Assembly (NCBI RefSeq): GCF_963667045.1
Contig: NZ_OY762934.1
Coordinates: 1,109,501 to 1,173,500 of the forward strand
From: an uncultured Cohaesibacter sp.
GTDB taxonomy: Bacteria > Pseudomonadota > Alphaproteobacteria > Rhizobiales > Cohaesibacteraceae
DNA length: 64,000 bases
Direction: 5' to 3'
Under the pieces are notes generated by a model, which was not told the origin of the DNA, made no database searches, and saw only the letters and a program-made list of their open reading frames with translations. Numbering within the stretch: position 1 is the stretch's first letter; the number at the start of each line of letters is the position of its first letter. The position numbers and the translations under genes are program-made. Below are positions 16,332 to 25,186 of the stretch, piece after piece.

Positions 16332-19037
16332 TTATGCGGGTCTCTTTTTCTCCGTCTTGAGGGAAACGACGCTGGCACCTTGCGGCTTGGCTGTCTGCTC
16401 CCGTTTGGCAATTGCGTCAGCCTTCGCCTCATCGCGCTCATAGACTTCGATGAACGGACGACCATAATAGCTGTCCATCATGATCTGCTTGAGCTCGGAG
16501 ATCAGCGGGAAGCGCGGGTTGGCGCCGGTGCACTGATCATCGAAGGCTGCAACGGCGACTTCATCGATCTTGGCGAGGAAATCCGCCTCGGCAACACCGG
16601 CAGCCTGAATGCTGGCCGGGATTTCAAGATCGGCTTTCAGTTCCTCGATCCAGGCAATCAGATTCTCGACCTTGTGCTGCGTGCGTTCACCGCCCAGCCC
16701 CAGATGATGGGCAATCTCGGCATAACGGGCCCGTGCCTTGGGTCGGTCATACTGGGAGAAAGCCGTCTGCTTGGTCGGGTTGTTGGTGGCGTTGTAGCGT
16801 ATGACGTTGGAAATCAGCAACGCATTGGCCAGACCATGCGGCAGGTGGAAAGCCGCGCCCAACTTGTGCGCCATGGAATGACAGACACCAAGAAAGGCGT
16901 TGGCAAAGGCGATCCCGGCAATGGTTGCGCCGCTGTGAACATGCTCACGGGCAACCGGATCGTTGGCGCCATTCTCATAGGCCGACGGCAGGTTTTCCTT
17001 GAGCAGTTTGAGGGCCATCAGGGCCTGACCATCGGAGAATTCGTTGGCCATGACCGAGACATAGGCTTCAAGGGCGTGGGTGACCGCATCAATACCGCCG
17101 AAAGCCGTGAGGGACTTCGGCATGTTCATGACAAGGTTGGCGTCCACGATTGCCATGTCAGGCGTCAGTTCATAGTCAGCCAGCGGGTATTTCTGGCCAC
17201 TGACATCATCCGTCACCACGGCAAACGGGGTGGCTTCCGAGCCAGTACCGGAGGTGGTCGGGATGGCGATCATCATCGCCTTTTCGCCCATCTTCGGGAA
17301 TTTGTAGATACGCTTGCGGATGTCCATGAAGCGCAGGGCCAGATCCTTGAAGCTGACATTCGGATGCTCATACATCACCCACATGATCTTTGCGGCATCC
17401 ATCGGCGAACCGCCGCCGATGGCGATGATCAGGTCGGGGTTGAAAGCGCGGCATTTCTCGGTGCCCTTGCGGACAATCGAAAGGGTCGGATCGGCCTCGA
17501 CATCGGCAAAGATATCGACATCGATCCCCTGCCCCTTGAGCAGGCGAACGGCTTCATCAACATAACCGTTGGTGAACAGGAAACGATCGGTGACGATCAT
17601 TGCCCGTTTCTTGCCCTTGAGGTCCTTGAAGGCCTCGGCCAGACAGCCGCGACGGAAGTAGATGGACTTCGGAACCTTGTGCCAAAGCATGTTTTCCTCG
17701 CGCTTCGCTACGATCTTCTTGTTGATGAGATGTTTCGGTCCCACGTTTTCAGAGATCGAGTTACCACCCCACGAGCCGCACCCGAGTGTGAGGGATGGCG
17801 CGACATTGAAGTTGTAGAGGTCGCCGATGCCGCCCTGCGAGGATGGCATGTTGACCAGAATGCGAGCGGTCTTCATTCTCTTGCCGAAATCTTCGACGCG
17901 ATCGGAACAGCGGTCCTGATCAGTATAGAGAACGGAGGTGTGCCCAATACCACCAAGAGCGACCAGCCGGGCTGCCGTATCGGCGGCTTCGTTGTAGTCC
18001 TTGCGGCGATAGAGGGCGATGGTTGGAGAGAGCTTTTCGTGGGCGAAAGGCTCGTCTTCTACACCGTCAACCTCAGCCATCAGGACCTTGGTTTCGGGTG
18101 GTACGCCGAAGCCTGCCAGGTCAGCAATTCTGGCGGCAGACTGGCCGACGATCTCGCTGTTGAGGCGGCCATCCGGGAAGACGGTCTTGCGCAGGGCGTC
18201 GGTCTGCTTTGGCGACAGGATACAGCCGCCATATTTGGAAAAGCGTTCAAGAACCGCATCATAGACGGCATCAACGATCACCACGGCCTGTTCGGAGGCG
18301 CAGATCATGCCATTATCGAAGGTCTTGGACATCAGGATAGAGGAGACGGCGCGCTTGATGTCGGCATGCTCGTCAATCACCACAGGGGCATTGCCCGCGC
18401 CCACGCCGATGGCAGGTTTGCCGGACGAATAGGCTGCCTTGACCATGCCCGGACCACCGGTGGCCAGAATGAGGTTGATGGCGGGATGGCGCATCAGGGC
18501 GTTGGACAGTTCAAGGGTCGGTTCATCGATCCAGCCAATGATATCCTGGGGGGCGCCCGCAGCAACGGCTGCTTCCAGAACCAGTCTGGCAGCCTCGCAT
18601 GTCGCCTTCTTGGCGCGCGGATGCGGGCTGAAAATGATGCCGTTGCGGGTCTTGAGTGAAATCAGGGCCTTGAAAATGGCCGTAGAGGTCGGGTTGGTCG
18701 TCGGCACGATGCCGCAAATGACGCCAACGGGTTCGGCAATGGTGATGGTGCCGCCCAGTTCGTCCTCTTCAAGGATACCGCAGGTCTTGGTGTCCTTGTA
18801 TTTGTTATAGATATATTCGGAGGCAAAGTGGTTCTTGATCACCTTGTCTTCGACGACGCCCATGCCGGTTTCCTCGGCGGCCATCATCGCAAGCGGAATG
18901 CGCGCGTTGGCTGCGGCGAAAGCAGCCTGACGAAAAATGCGGTCAACTTGTTCCTGGGAGAAGCTTGCAAACTTCAATTGCGCGGCCTTGACGCGGGCAA
19001 TCTGGCGATCAAGCTCTTCGGCATTGGTAACAGACAT
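16332..19037 (-). CDS. adhE: Bifunctional acetaldehyde-CoA/alcohol dehydrogenase
   Basis: This 901-residue AdhE reduces acetyl-CoA to acetaldehyde and then ethanol, re-oxidising two NADH. The N-terminal aldehyde dehydrogenase half (1 to about 440) carries the catalytic Cys in NGMICASEQ at residue 246. The C-terminal iron-type alcohol dehydrogenase half (from about 455) has GGGSPMDAAK, TTSGTGSEATPF, and metal ligands in GGIDAVTHALEAY and HSMAHKLGAAFHLPHG. Length matches E. coli AdhE (891). CGGAG precedes the ATG. With pflB and pflA at 36.5-39.9 kb it completes the pyruvate-to-ethanol branch, a set rare in alphaproteobacteria. Repeats upstream (19383-19457) may regulate it. Confidence 0.96.
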   Translation of the reverse strand: MSVTNAEELDRQIARVKAAQLKFASFSQEQVDRIFRQAAFAAANARIPLAMMAAEETGMGVVEDKVIKNHFASEYIYNKYKDTKTCGILEEDELGGTITIAEPVGVICGIVPTTNPTSTAIFKALISLKTRNGIIFSPHPRAKKATCEAARLVLEAAVAAGAPQDIIGWIDEPTLELSNALMRHPAINLILATGGPGMVKAAYSSGKPAIGVGAGNAPVVIDEHADIKRAVSSILMSKTFDNGMICASEQAVVIVDAVYDAVLERFSKYGGCILSPKQTDALRKTVFPDGRLNSEIVGQSAARIADLAGFGVPPETKVLMAEVDGVEDEPFAHEKLSPTIALYRRKDYNEAADTAARLVALGGIGHTSVLYTDQDRCSDRVEDFGKRMKTARILVNMPSSQGGIGDLYNFNVAPSLTLGCGSWGGNSISENVGPKHLINKKIVAKREENMLWHKVPKSIYFRRGCLAEAFKDLKGKKRAMIVTDRFLFTNGYVDEAVRLLKGQGIDVDIFADVEADPTLSIVRKGTEKCRAFNPDLIIAIGGGSPMDAAKIMWVMYEHPNVSFKDLALRFMDIRKRIYKFPKMGEKAMMIAIPTTSGTGSEATPFAVVTDDVSGQKYPLADYELTPDMAIVDANLVMNMPKSLTAFGGIDAVTHALEAYVSVMANEFSDGQALMALKLLKENLPSAYENGANDPVAREHVHSGATIAGIAFANAFLGVCHSMAHKLGAAFHLPHGLANALLISNVIRYNATNNPTKQTAFSQYDRPKARARYAEIAHHLGLGGERTQHKVENLIAWIEELKADLEIPASIQAAGVAEADFLAKIDEVAVAAFDDQCTGANPRFPLISELKQIMMDSYYGRPFIEVYERDEAKADAIAKREQTAKPQGASVVSLKTEKKRPA

Positions 19038-19533
19038 TTGTTACTCCGTTTTCAAGGCGCACAAACCCGTTCCGAGGCTTTTAGGCTCCCGGTGAAGGAC
19101 AGACGCCAAAAGATGATTTTCGCGTGCCCTTACGGGTGCCACGCGCCCTGCTCCGGCGAGAAGGTCCTGAATGCCACACAGGTCTTCCTTCGGCTGTCGA
19201 GTTCTCTTCGTTACCCTTTGCGTTTAACGATCCAGACCGCCTTGACAGTGGTGCCAGAATAGCGTGTTCCTGCGCCTGACGAATTAAGGAGGTCTACGTA
19301 AGAGCGCATTTTGGGCAGCGATGGCGCAGCAACACCGTTCATGAGGCATAAATAATGCGAGCAATTCCAATAAGTAAACAAATTTTTCCTAATTTCAAAA
19401 ATCTGTGACTCATTTTTCCAAGCGGTGAATTTCCTTAATTTTCCTACTTTTTCCTAGTCCAAACTTATTCTGATGCATAGCAGCCATGCATATTTTACAT
19501 TCTCTATAGACGAGATTGCAGCTGTCTGGCGCT
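19038..19533. promoter_or_regulatory. adhE upstream region with TTTTTCCTA-like repeats
   Basis: This gap of nearly 500 bases is upstream of adhE. Between 19383 and 19457 there are five imperfect copies of TTTTTCCTA (starting near 19383, 19411, 19429, 19439 and 19448; reading TAGGAAAAA on the adhE strand) in an AT-rich stretch. They could be binding sites for a regulator or an UP-like element. I find no perfect FNR (TTGAT-N4-ATCAA) or Rex box. No gene is called here. Confidence 0.45.
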
Positions 19534-21999
19534 CTAACCTTTCAAATAGTCCACCTCCGCCGCAATGGGCGGCAAATGGGAGCGGCGCTGGCGCAAAATG
19601 GTCAGATGCTTCGGGCGCCCCGGCAAAAGGGTGAAGCAATTGTCCGAGTAGAGCCGATCGCCGCCATGATGATAGGTGACAAAAAAGGCTGGCTTATCCG
19701 TCCTCAGCTCGATTTGCGTATCGCCATTTGCAGTCGTCCGCTCAGTCGCCTTGATGACCGGCGTCTCAGGACGGTAGTCCTTGGGCCGCTTTGGCCAATA
19801 GTCGTTCTCGCCAGCGATGGCTCCGTTGGCACTCCGCCAGGAGAAATGCAGGATCGCGTCGGCGCCGATTGCCTCCAGCGTCAGACTAGTCACTTCGACA
19901 GACCGATCCGTTGGCACGTCGATGGCAAATTCTCCCAGCGAGCGGATGGTACCGGACATCTCAACCGCTTCAAGGCGGATGGTCAGACTGACCGGCTCCG
20001 GCGTGTCATTGACCGCGTGTATGATCACCTGCCCCTCGTCCGGCGCAGGCTGGGCAGACACAAGGACCGGAGCATTGAAACGCCGGGCAAGATAGTGGAC
20101 CAGCTTCCAACCGCCGCCATATTCAAGGCTCGACCAGCTCGCCACCGGCCATGTGTCATTGAGCTGCCAATAGAGCGTTCCCATGGTGCGCGGCTTGTTG
20201 GTCCGCCAGAATTCGACGGCGGTTTTCATCGCCAGCCCCTGGCCGATCTGGCTGAGATAGACCATCTCCGCGAAGCTGTCGGGAAAACGGAAATAGCGGG
20301 CGATGGTTTCGACAATGCGGCTGTTGCCGCCCTCATTGCGCTGATGCACATCCATGACCGGTGATGACACATTGCGGTCCTCCGGCGCGGTGAAACTCTC
20401 GATCACGCGCTTCGAGGGGAAGGACTGAAAGCCGAATTCGGAGCAGAAGCGCGGGCGCACCGTGCGATAGTGCTCAAAGTCCTTGGCCGAGTGCCAAACA
20501 TCCCAGAAATGCATGTCGCCGGCGGTGTCATCGTGCCAGCCATCGCCGAAGTTGAACGGCCCGACGGATGGTGAGGATGGCCAGAATGGAACGCCCGGGG
20601 ATTCTTCCAGGAGGCACTCCTCGAGCACGAAATTGAGGCGTTCATACATGGCAAGATAGCGATCACGATCCGTCTTGCTTTCCTCGAACCAGTTGATGGC
20701 ACCAACCAGTTCGTTGTCGCCGCACCACAGCGCCATGCAGGGATAGCCGGACAGCCGCCGCACCTGTTGCCGGGCTTCCCGACGCACCAGATCGAGCCAG
20801 TGGCGATCGGCAGCGGGGTAGAGATTGCAGGCGAACATGAAATCGTGCCAGACCATCAACCCCAGTTCCGAGCACAGCTCGTAGAACCAGTCTTCCTCAT
20901 ATTGGCCACCGCCCCAGACACGGATCATGTTCATGTTGGCCTCTACGGCCGAAGTCAGCAGGTCGCGCACCGCGTCGGGCGTGGCGCGGGCAGGCAGGGC
21001 ATCGGCGGGGATCCAGTTGGCGCCGCGCGCAAAGATCTCGCGCCCGTTGATGCGAAAGGCAAAGCGCGCACCGATGGTGTCCTTGTCTGTGACAAGCTCG
21101 ACCGTCCTGAGGCCTACCCGCCGACTGATGCTCTGGCCATCGATCATCACCGTCAGATCATAAAGGGGCTGATCGCCATGCCCTCTCGGCCACCAGAGAC
21201 GCGGCTCGGTCACCTCGATTTGCAGCGAGGCAGAGCCACTTCCGGGCCAGACGCTGACAAGATCGGAAATCACTCGGCCATCGAAATTGGCTGCCAACGT
21301 CAGTTCGGCTGGCTCGAAGGCTTCATAATGGATCGTCATATCGACGAAGACCCGCCCCTCTTCATGGCGCTGGCGCACGAGCAGGTCATCAAGGCGCAGC
21401 TTGTTGATCCGCCTCAGCGTGACACCGCCATAGATACCCAACGGCGAGAGCGCGATGTTCCAGTCCCAGCCCGCATGACACTGGGCCTTGCGCAGGAAAT
21501 TGTAATGCGGCAGACGGCAGTTCCAGAAGATGTAAGGCACCGCAAAGGGAAAGGCCTTGCTGGCGGAAAGAGCGGCTCTGCTATTGGAGAGAAAGCGGAC
21601 GACGAGGCGATTTTCGCCCCTCTTCAACGCCGCGCCCAAGGGAAAATCATAACGCAAAAACTGGCTTTCGCAGCGCCCGATTTCCACCTCGTTGAGCGAG
21701 ACGATGGCGTGGCAGTCGACATGGGTGAAGGTCAGCACGTGCGAATCTGCCGGGTCGCCATCAAACGTAAACCGGGTTTCAGCGCACCATTCACTCTCGT
21801 GGATCCAGTCGAGGCTCGTTTCCGTGCCGCGCCAATAGGGATCTGCGATGATCTCCTCGGCCAGAAGCGCCGAGTGCAGATCGCCGGGAATCGGGAAAGG
21901 AACGCTCCCCTTGGCGTCCGGTGTGCTGGCAACAGAATGGATGGTCCACCCCTCATTGAGAGGCTGCTCGGTGGTAAGCGGGGAGACTTGCGTTATCAT
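19534..21999 (-). CDS. Glycoside hydrolase family 2 beta-mannosidase
   Basis: This 821-residue GH2 enzyme removes terminal beta-mannose from manno-oligosaccharides. It has an N-terminal jelly-roll (VPFPIPGDLHSALL with ETSLDWIHESEW), immunoglobulin-like domains, then the TIM barrel with RVWGGGQYEEDWFYELCSEL, acid/base Glu in LWCGDNELVGA and nucleophile Glu in CSEFGFQSFPS. The start at 21999 is preceded by GGAAGGAAG; the frame is open for 56 further codons upstream but without similarity. No convincing signal peptide is visible, so it is probably cytoplasmic. It has no transporter beside it. A ten-G tract lies in the putative promoter region (22223-22232). Confidence 0.9.
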   Translation of the reverse strand: MITQVSPLTTEQPLNEGWTIHSVASTPDAKGSVPFPIPGDLHSALLAEEIIADPYWRGTETSLDWIHESEWCAETRFTFDGDPADSHVLTFTHVDCHAIVSLNEVEIGRCESQFLRYDFPLGAALKRGENRLVVRFLSNSRAALSASKAFPFAVPYIFWNCRLPHYNFLRKAQCHAGWDWNIALSPLGIYGGVTLRRINKLRLDDLLVRQRHEEGRVFVDMTIHYEAFEPAELTLAANFDGRVISDLVSVWPGSGSASLQIEVTEPRLWWPRGHGDQPLYDLTVMIDGQSISRRVGLRTVELVTDKDTIGARFAFRINGREIFARGANWIPADALPARATPDAVRDLLTSAVEANMNMIRVWGGGQYEEDWFYELCSELGLMVWHDFMFACNLYPAADRHWLDLVRREARQQVRRLSGYPCMALWCGDNELVGAINWFEESKTDRDRYLAMYERLNFVLEECLLEESPGVPFWPSSPSVGPFNFGDGWHDDTAGDMHFWDVWHSAKDFEHYRTVRPRFCSEFGFQSFPSKRVIESFTAPEDRNVSSPVMDVHQRNEGGNSRIVETIARYFRFPDSFAEMVYLSQIGQGLAMKTAVEFWRTNKPRTMGTLYWQLNDTWPVASWSSLEYGGGWKLVHYLARRFNAPVLVSAQPAPDEGQVIIHAVNDTPEPVSLTIRLEAVEMSGTIRSLGEFAIDVPTDRSVEVTSLTLEAIGADAILHFSWRSANGAIAGENDYWPKRPKDYRPETPVIKATERTTANGDTQIELRTDKPAFFVTYHHGGDRLYSDNCFTLLPGRPKHLTILRQRRSHLPPIAAEVDYLKG

Positions 22000-22222
22000 C
22001 GGGCTTCCTTCCTGCTGGTTTCCGGTCACTTTTACGGGGCTGGTCGCCGCTTTCGAGTCTTGCGCGTTTGCGCGGACTTTCAGCCAGAATAGGACGGAAA
22101 ATGCCGATTGACCACCACACTCGGGGAACACTCGACAAAAGAAGAAAGCGGGAAAATCGCACCTCAAGAACAGATCCCCGGCTCAACCGGATGGGTTTCA
22201 AGGCTCGATCGGCAAGAAAAGA

Positions 22223-22232
22223 GGGGGGGGGG
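22223..22232. repeat. Homopolymer tract of ten G upstream of the beta-mannosidase
   Basis: Ten consecutive G (C on the coding strand of the mannosidase) lie 224 bases upstream of its start codon, in the 430-base gap between it and the small-protein gene at 22431. Tracts of this length slip during replication and in other bacteria switch promoters on and off. It could also be a sequencing artefact. The rest of 22000-22430 shows no gene. Confidence 0.6.
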
Positions 22233-22430
22233 CGGATCGGAAGCGGACCAGCCTGAAGCCAGTCAAGGCGCTTTGCGGAGGGCTGTGCCCTGAGCGGGCT
22301 TTCCTGATATCGTGATCCGGAATCGGGCGTCAGATCATCAGCTCAACTGGCTGATCGTGCCGCGATGCCTTCTGTCCGATCCAGATAACCGGGCAGTCTT
22401 GTTTGGGTGCGCTCGTGAAAGCGCCAGAGC

Positions 22431-22586
22431 TTAGTGGTTGAAGCTGTCACGCAGACCGAGGATGATCAGGTCCTGTTCGTTTGGCTGACGGCCGTTCTGT
22501 ACGTCGTTGCTGATACGAGCTGCTGCCGGAAGAGACATGAACACGTTACCTACTGCGCCTGCTACACCTTTGATGCTGTCAAACAT
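22431..22586 (-). CDS. 51-residue conserved-looking small protein, function unknown
   Basis: The small open frame starts at ATG 22586 with AGAGGA at proper distance (a longer frame begins at 22616 but lacks a site). The first half (FDSIKGVAGAVGNVFMSLPA) is Gly/Ala-rich and moderately hydrophobic, able to form an amphipathic or membrane-touching helix. The second half is polar and ends RQPNEQDLIILGLRDSFNH. The closing DLIILGLRDSF faintly recalls the LADIGLSR ending of DUF1127 proteins, which is only a resemblance. It stands alone, 180 bases from the BisC gene. A well-placed ribosome site and the AT-rich region upstream argue that it is real. Confidence 0.6.
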   Translation of the reverse strand: MFDSIKGVAGAVGNVFMSLPAAARISNDVQNGRQPNEQDLIILGLRDSFNH

Positions 22587-22703
22587 GATTTGATCCTCTC
22601 TTTGTTTGGTAAGCATTTTAACTGAGATCAGAATAGTCCCAAATCAGCCAAGCAAAAAGAGCTTATCTAAAGCTACTGCATTGCATAAAACGCATAACAA
22701 ACG

Positions 22704-22730
22704 AAAAGGCGTTGTTGTTCAACGCCTTTT
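22704..22730 (-). terminator. Terminator of the molybdoenzyme gene
   Basis: A perfect 11-base stem AAAAGGCGTTG / CAACGCCTTTT with a 5-base loop stands 35 bases past the stop codon of the BisC-type gene. On the minus strand the stem itself ends in TTTT. Confidence 0.75.
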
Positions 22731-22764
22731 GTCTCATTTTGAGTTTAGAACAGCGATAAACCCG

Positions 22765-25020
22765 TCACCGTTCGACAAAGTCCGGTGCCTTTGAAACCTT
22801 GAGCGGAGGCAAAGGCGTTGCCCATGGCTCAAAGAAAACCAGCGCCGTGTGGCCGATGTTGCCCTGCGCCAGCGAGGATGTGCCCTTGTCGATGGTCAGG
22901 GCATTTGGGTTGCCGTGGACATCCATGCGCACGCCGTCAACCTCGGCAGCATCGAACCAGGCGCCCGTTTGCAGGGCGATGCAATCCCGACGCAGGTCGC
23001 CATCAAAGGCGACCCCGGCCAGCGTGGCGCCGCGGCTGTTGAACAGGCGGACGATGGAGCCTTCAGTAATGCCCCGTTTGGCGGCTGTGTCGGGGTGGAG
23101 GCGGCAGACCTCCCTGCCCTCGATCTTGCTGCCCAGGGATTCCGAGCCCTGATCATTCTGGCTGTGCAGGCGCGTGTCCGACTGGGCCGAGATCATGTGC
23201 AGCGCGCCTTGCGGTGCATCCAGCGTGCTTTCGACCGGCTGCAGCCAGGCCGGATGTCCCGGACAGTCTTCAAGACCGAAGGCGGCGATTTTCTCGTTGA
23301 AAAGCGTGATCCTGCCGCTCTCGGTGCCCAGAGGATGAGCCACGGGGTCGGCGATGAAGTCGGCGAGCGCAATGCGGGTTTCCTCGTCTCGGTCCAGATC
23401 GAACCGGCCCAGCTGGCGGAAGCTGTCGAAATCGGGCAGTTCCATGCCCTGCCCGGCAACGAGAGTTGCGGACTGGTCCCAGAGCCAGCGGAGCCAGTCT
23501 TCCTGCGACCGGCCTTCGGTAAAGGCCTCTTCCAGCCCCATCTTCGCGGCGATCAACTTCAGGATCTCATGATCGTCCTTTGCCTCGCCCACCGGGGCGT
23601 GCACCGGTGACATATAGATGAGGGTCGGTTCTGTCTTGCTGAGCATGATGTCTGTGCGTTCAAGCGGCGTGGTTGCGGGCAACACGATGTCGGCGCGACG
23701 GGCGGTTGCCGTCCAGCCCTGTTCGAATACCACCACGGTTTCCGGCTTCTGCCAGCCTTTCTCGAGCCGCAAAAGGTCCTGATGATGGTGATAGGGGTTG
23801 CCCCCCGACCAAACCACCATGCGGATATCGGGATAGGTGCGCGTGGTGCCGTTGTAGGCATAGCGCTCGCCCGGGTGCAGCAGCATGTCGGTGACGCGAG
23901 CGACGGGGATGAAATCATCAACCGCGTTCTTGCCCTGCGGGATCGAGGGCCAATGGAGATTCTTGGTCGAGCGCCCGATGGATGCCACGCAGCCATAGCC
24001 GAAGCCATAGCCCGTGCCCGGCTTGCCGATCTGCCCGAGCATGGAGGCAAGAGCCAGACCGGCCCAGATCGGCTGTTCGCCATGGTCGGTGCGCTGCACG
24101 CCCCAGGCGACGTTGATCATGGTGCGACTGGAGGCCATGTCCCGCGCCAACTGGCGGATGGCCTCGGCATCCACGTCACAGATGGGGGCTGCCCAGTCCG
24201 CACTCCGCGCCTGCCCGTCGCTCTGGCCAAGCAGATAGGCGCGCAGCTTTGGCCAGCCGGAGGTGTAGCGCGTCAGGAAGGCTTCGTCATGCAGCCCTTC
24301 GATGAGCAGCGTATGGCACAGCGCCAGCATCAGCGCCGCGTCAGTGCCCGGGCGGATGGAAAACCACTCGGCATTCGGCATGTCGCTTTTCTGCGGCGAG
24401 ACATTGATCATCCGGCCTTTCATCTGCTTGAGCCAGCTTTCGGTGTGGTGCTTGGCTGTGCCGGAAGAAGCAACCTGCGCCGGACGACCGGAAATGCCGC
24501 CGAAGGCGACCAGCAGAGTGCAATGTTCGATGATATGCTCCCAGCTCGTCATCTGGTCCTGAAAGGCCCCCTGCGGCATACCGAGAATATGGGGGATGAG
24601 CACTTCGCCCGCCGCATGGGAATAGGTTTCCCGTGCCCGCACGAAGCCGCCCGCCAGATTGAGGAAGCGCTTGAGCTGGCTCTGGGCATGGTGGAAACGC
24701 CCGGCACTGGCCCAACCGTAGGAGCCGCCATAGATGGCACCATTGCCATGCTCCTTGCTGATCCGGGTCAGTTCTTCTGCGACGCGGGTTGCCGCCTCGT
24801 CCCAGCTGACCTCGACGAACACGTCATCCAGACGATTGCTGCCGCCATCCCCTTCCAGCCAGCCCTTGCGGATGGCGGGGCGCAGAATTCGGCTATCGAG
24901 GTTGCGCGAGGCACTCAGCCAGCCCTTGCCAATGCGCGACGGGGCCGGATCGTCTCCGACAGGCTTGAGATCGTTGTCATGGATTTCATAGGTACCCCAG
25001 TGCGCAGCGGTGTATTTCAT
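22765..25020 (-). CDS. bisC: BisC-type molybdopterin oxidoreductase (S-/N-oxide reductase), cytoplasmic
   Basis: This 751-residue enzyme of the DMSO-reductase family binds bis-MGD and reduces biotin sulfoxide, methionine sulfoxide or N-oxides. The molybdenum-ligand serine lies in YGGSYGWASAGRFHHAQSQ (Ser100), which marks the BisC/TorA/DorA group. Other landmarks are NVAWGVQRTDHGEQPIW and GTGYGFGYG. There is no N-terminal Cys motif for an iron-sulfur cluster and no twin-arginine signal. It thus resembles cytoplasmic BisC (E. coli BisC about 740-780 residues) rather than periplasmic TorA/DorA. The divergent neighbour is selO. The exact substrate cannot be read from sequence. Confidence 0.82.
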   Translation of the reverse strand: MKYTAAHWGTYEIHDNDLKPVGDDPAPSRIGKGWLSASRNLDSRILRPAIRKGWLEGDGGSNRLDDVFVEVSWDEAATRVAEELTRISKEHGNGAIYGGSYGWASAGRFHHAQSQLKRFLNLAGGFVRARETYSHAAGEVLIPHILGMPQGAFQDQMTSWEHIIEHCTLLVAFGGISGRPAQVASSGTAKHHTESWLKQMKGRMINVSPQKSDMPNAEWFSIRPGTDAALMLALCHTLLIEGLHDEAFLTRYTSGWPKLRAYLLGQSDGQARSADWAAPICDVDAEAIRQLARDMASSRTMINVAWGVQRTDHGEQPIWAGLALASMLGQIGKPGTGYGFGYGCVASIGRSTKNLHWPSIPQGKNAVDDFIPVARVTDMLLHPGERYAYNGTTRTYPDIRMVVWSGGNPYHHHQDLLRLEKGWQKPETVVVFEQGWTATARRADIVLPATTPLERTDIMLSKTEPTLIYMSPVHAPVGEAKDDHEILKLIAAKMGLEEAFTEGRSQEDWLRWLWDQSATLVAGQGMELPDFDSFRQLGRFDLDRDEETRIALADFIADPVAHPLGTESGRITLFNEKIAAFGLEDCPGHPAWLQPVESTLDAPQGALHMISAQSDTRLHSQNDQGSESLGSKIEGREVCRLHPDTAAKRGITEGSIVRLFNSRGATLAGVAFDGDLRRDCIALQTGAWFDAAEVDGVRMDVHGNPNALTIDKGTSSLAQGNIGHTALVFFEPWATPLPPLKVSKAPDFVER

Positions 25021-25186
25021 GGCGGCTTGTCCTTGGCGGCAGGATGGAATTCAGGGATCGACGGACTGTCTCACCACCGCTAGCATTTTGGACCATTGGT
25101 GTGCAAGAGATTGGATTACTTCGCGAAGCACCTTATATGTTATAAATTAGATAAAAACCCGTATGAGGGGAGCAGACCGGATCGCC

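Noticed and set aside
16236-18659. Plus-strand open frame of 807 codons opposite adhE
   Set aside because: Antisense shadow of adhE, whose full-length catalytic motifs are unmistakable.
22765-25020. TorA/DorA (periplasmic TMAO/DMSO reductase) identity for the molybdoenzyme
   Set aside because: The N-terminus lacks a twin-arginine signal and there is no torC/dorC cytochrome or torD chaperone nearby, so a cytoplasmic BisC role fits better.
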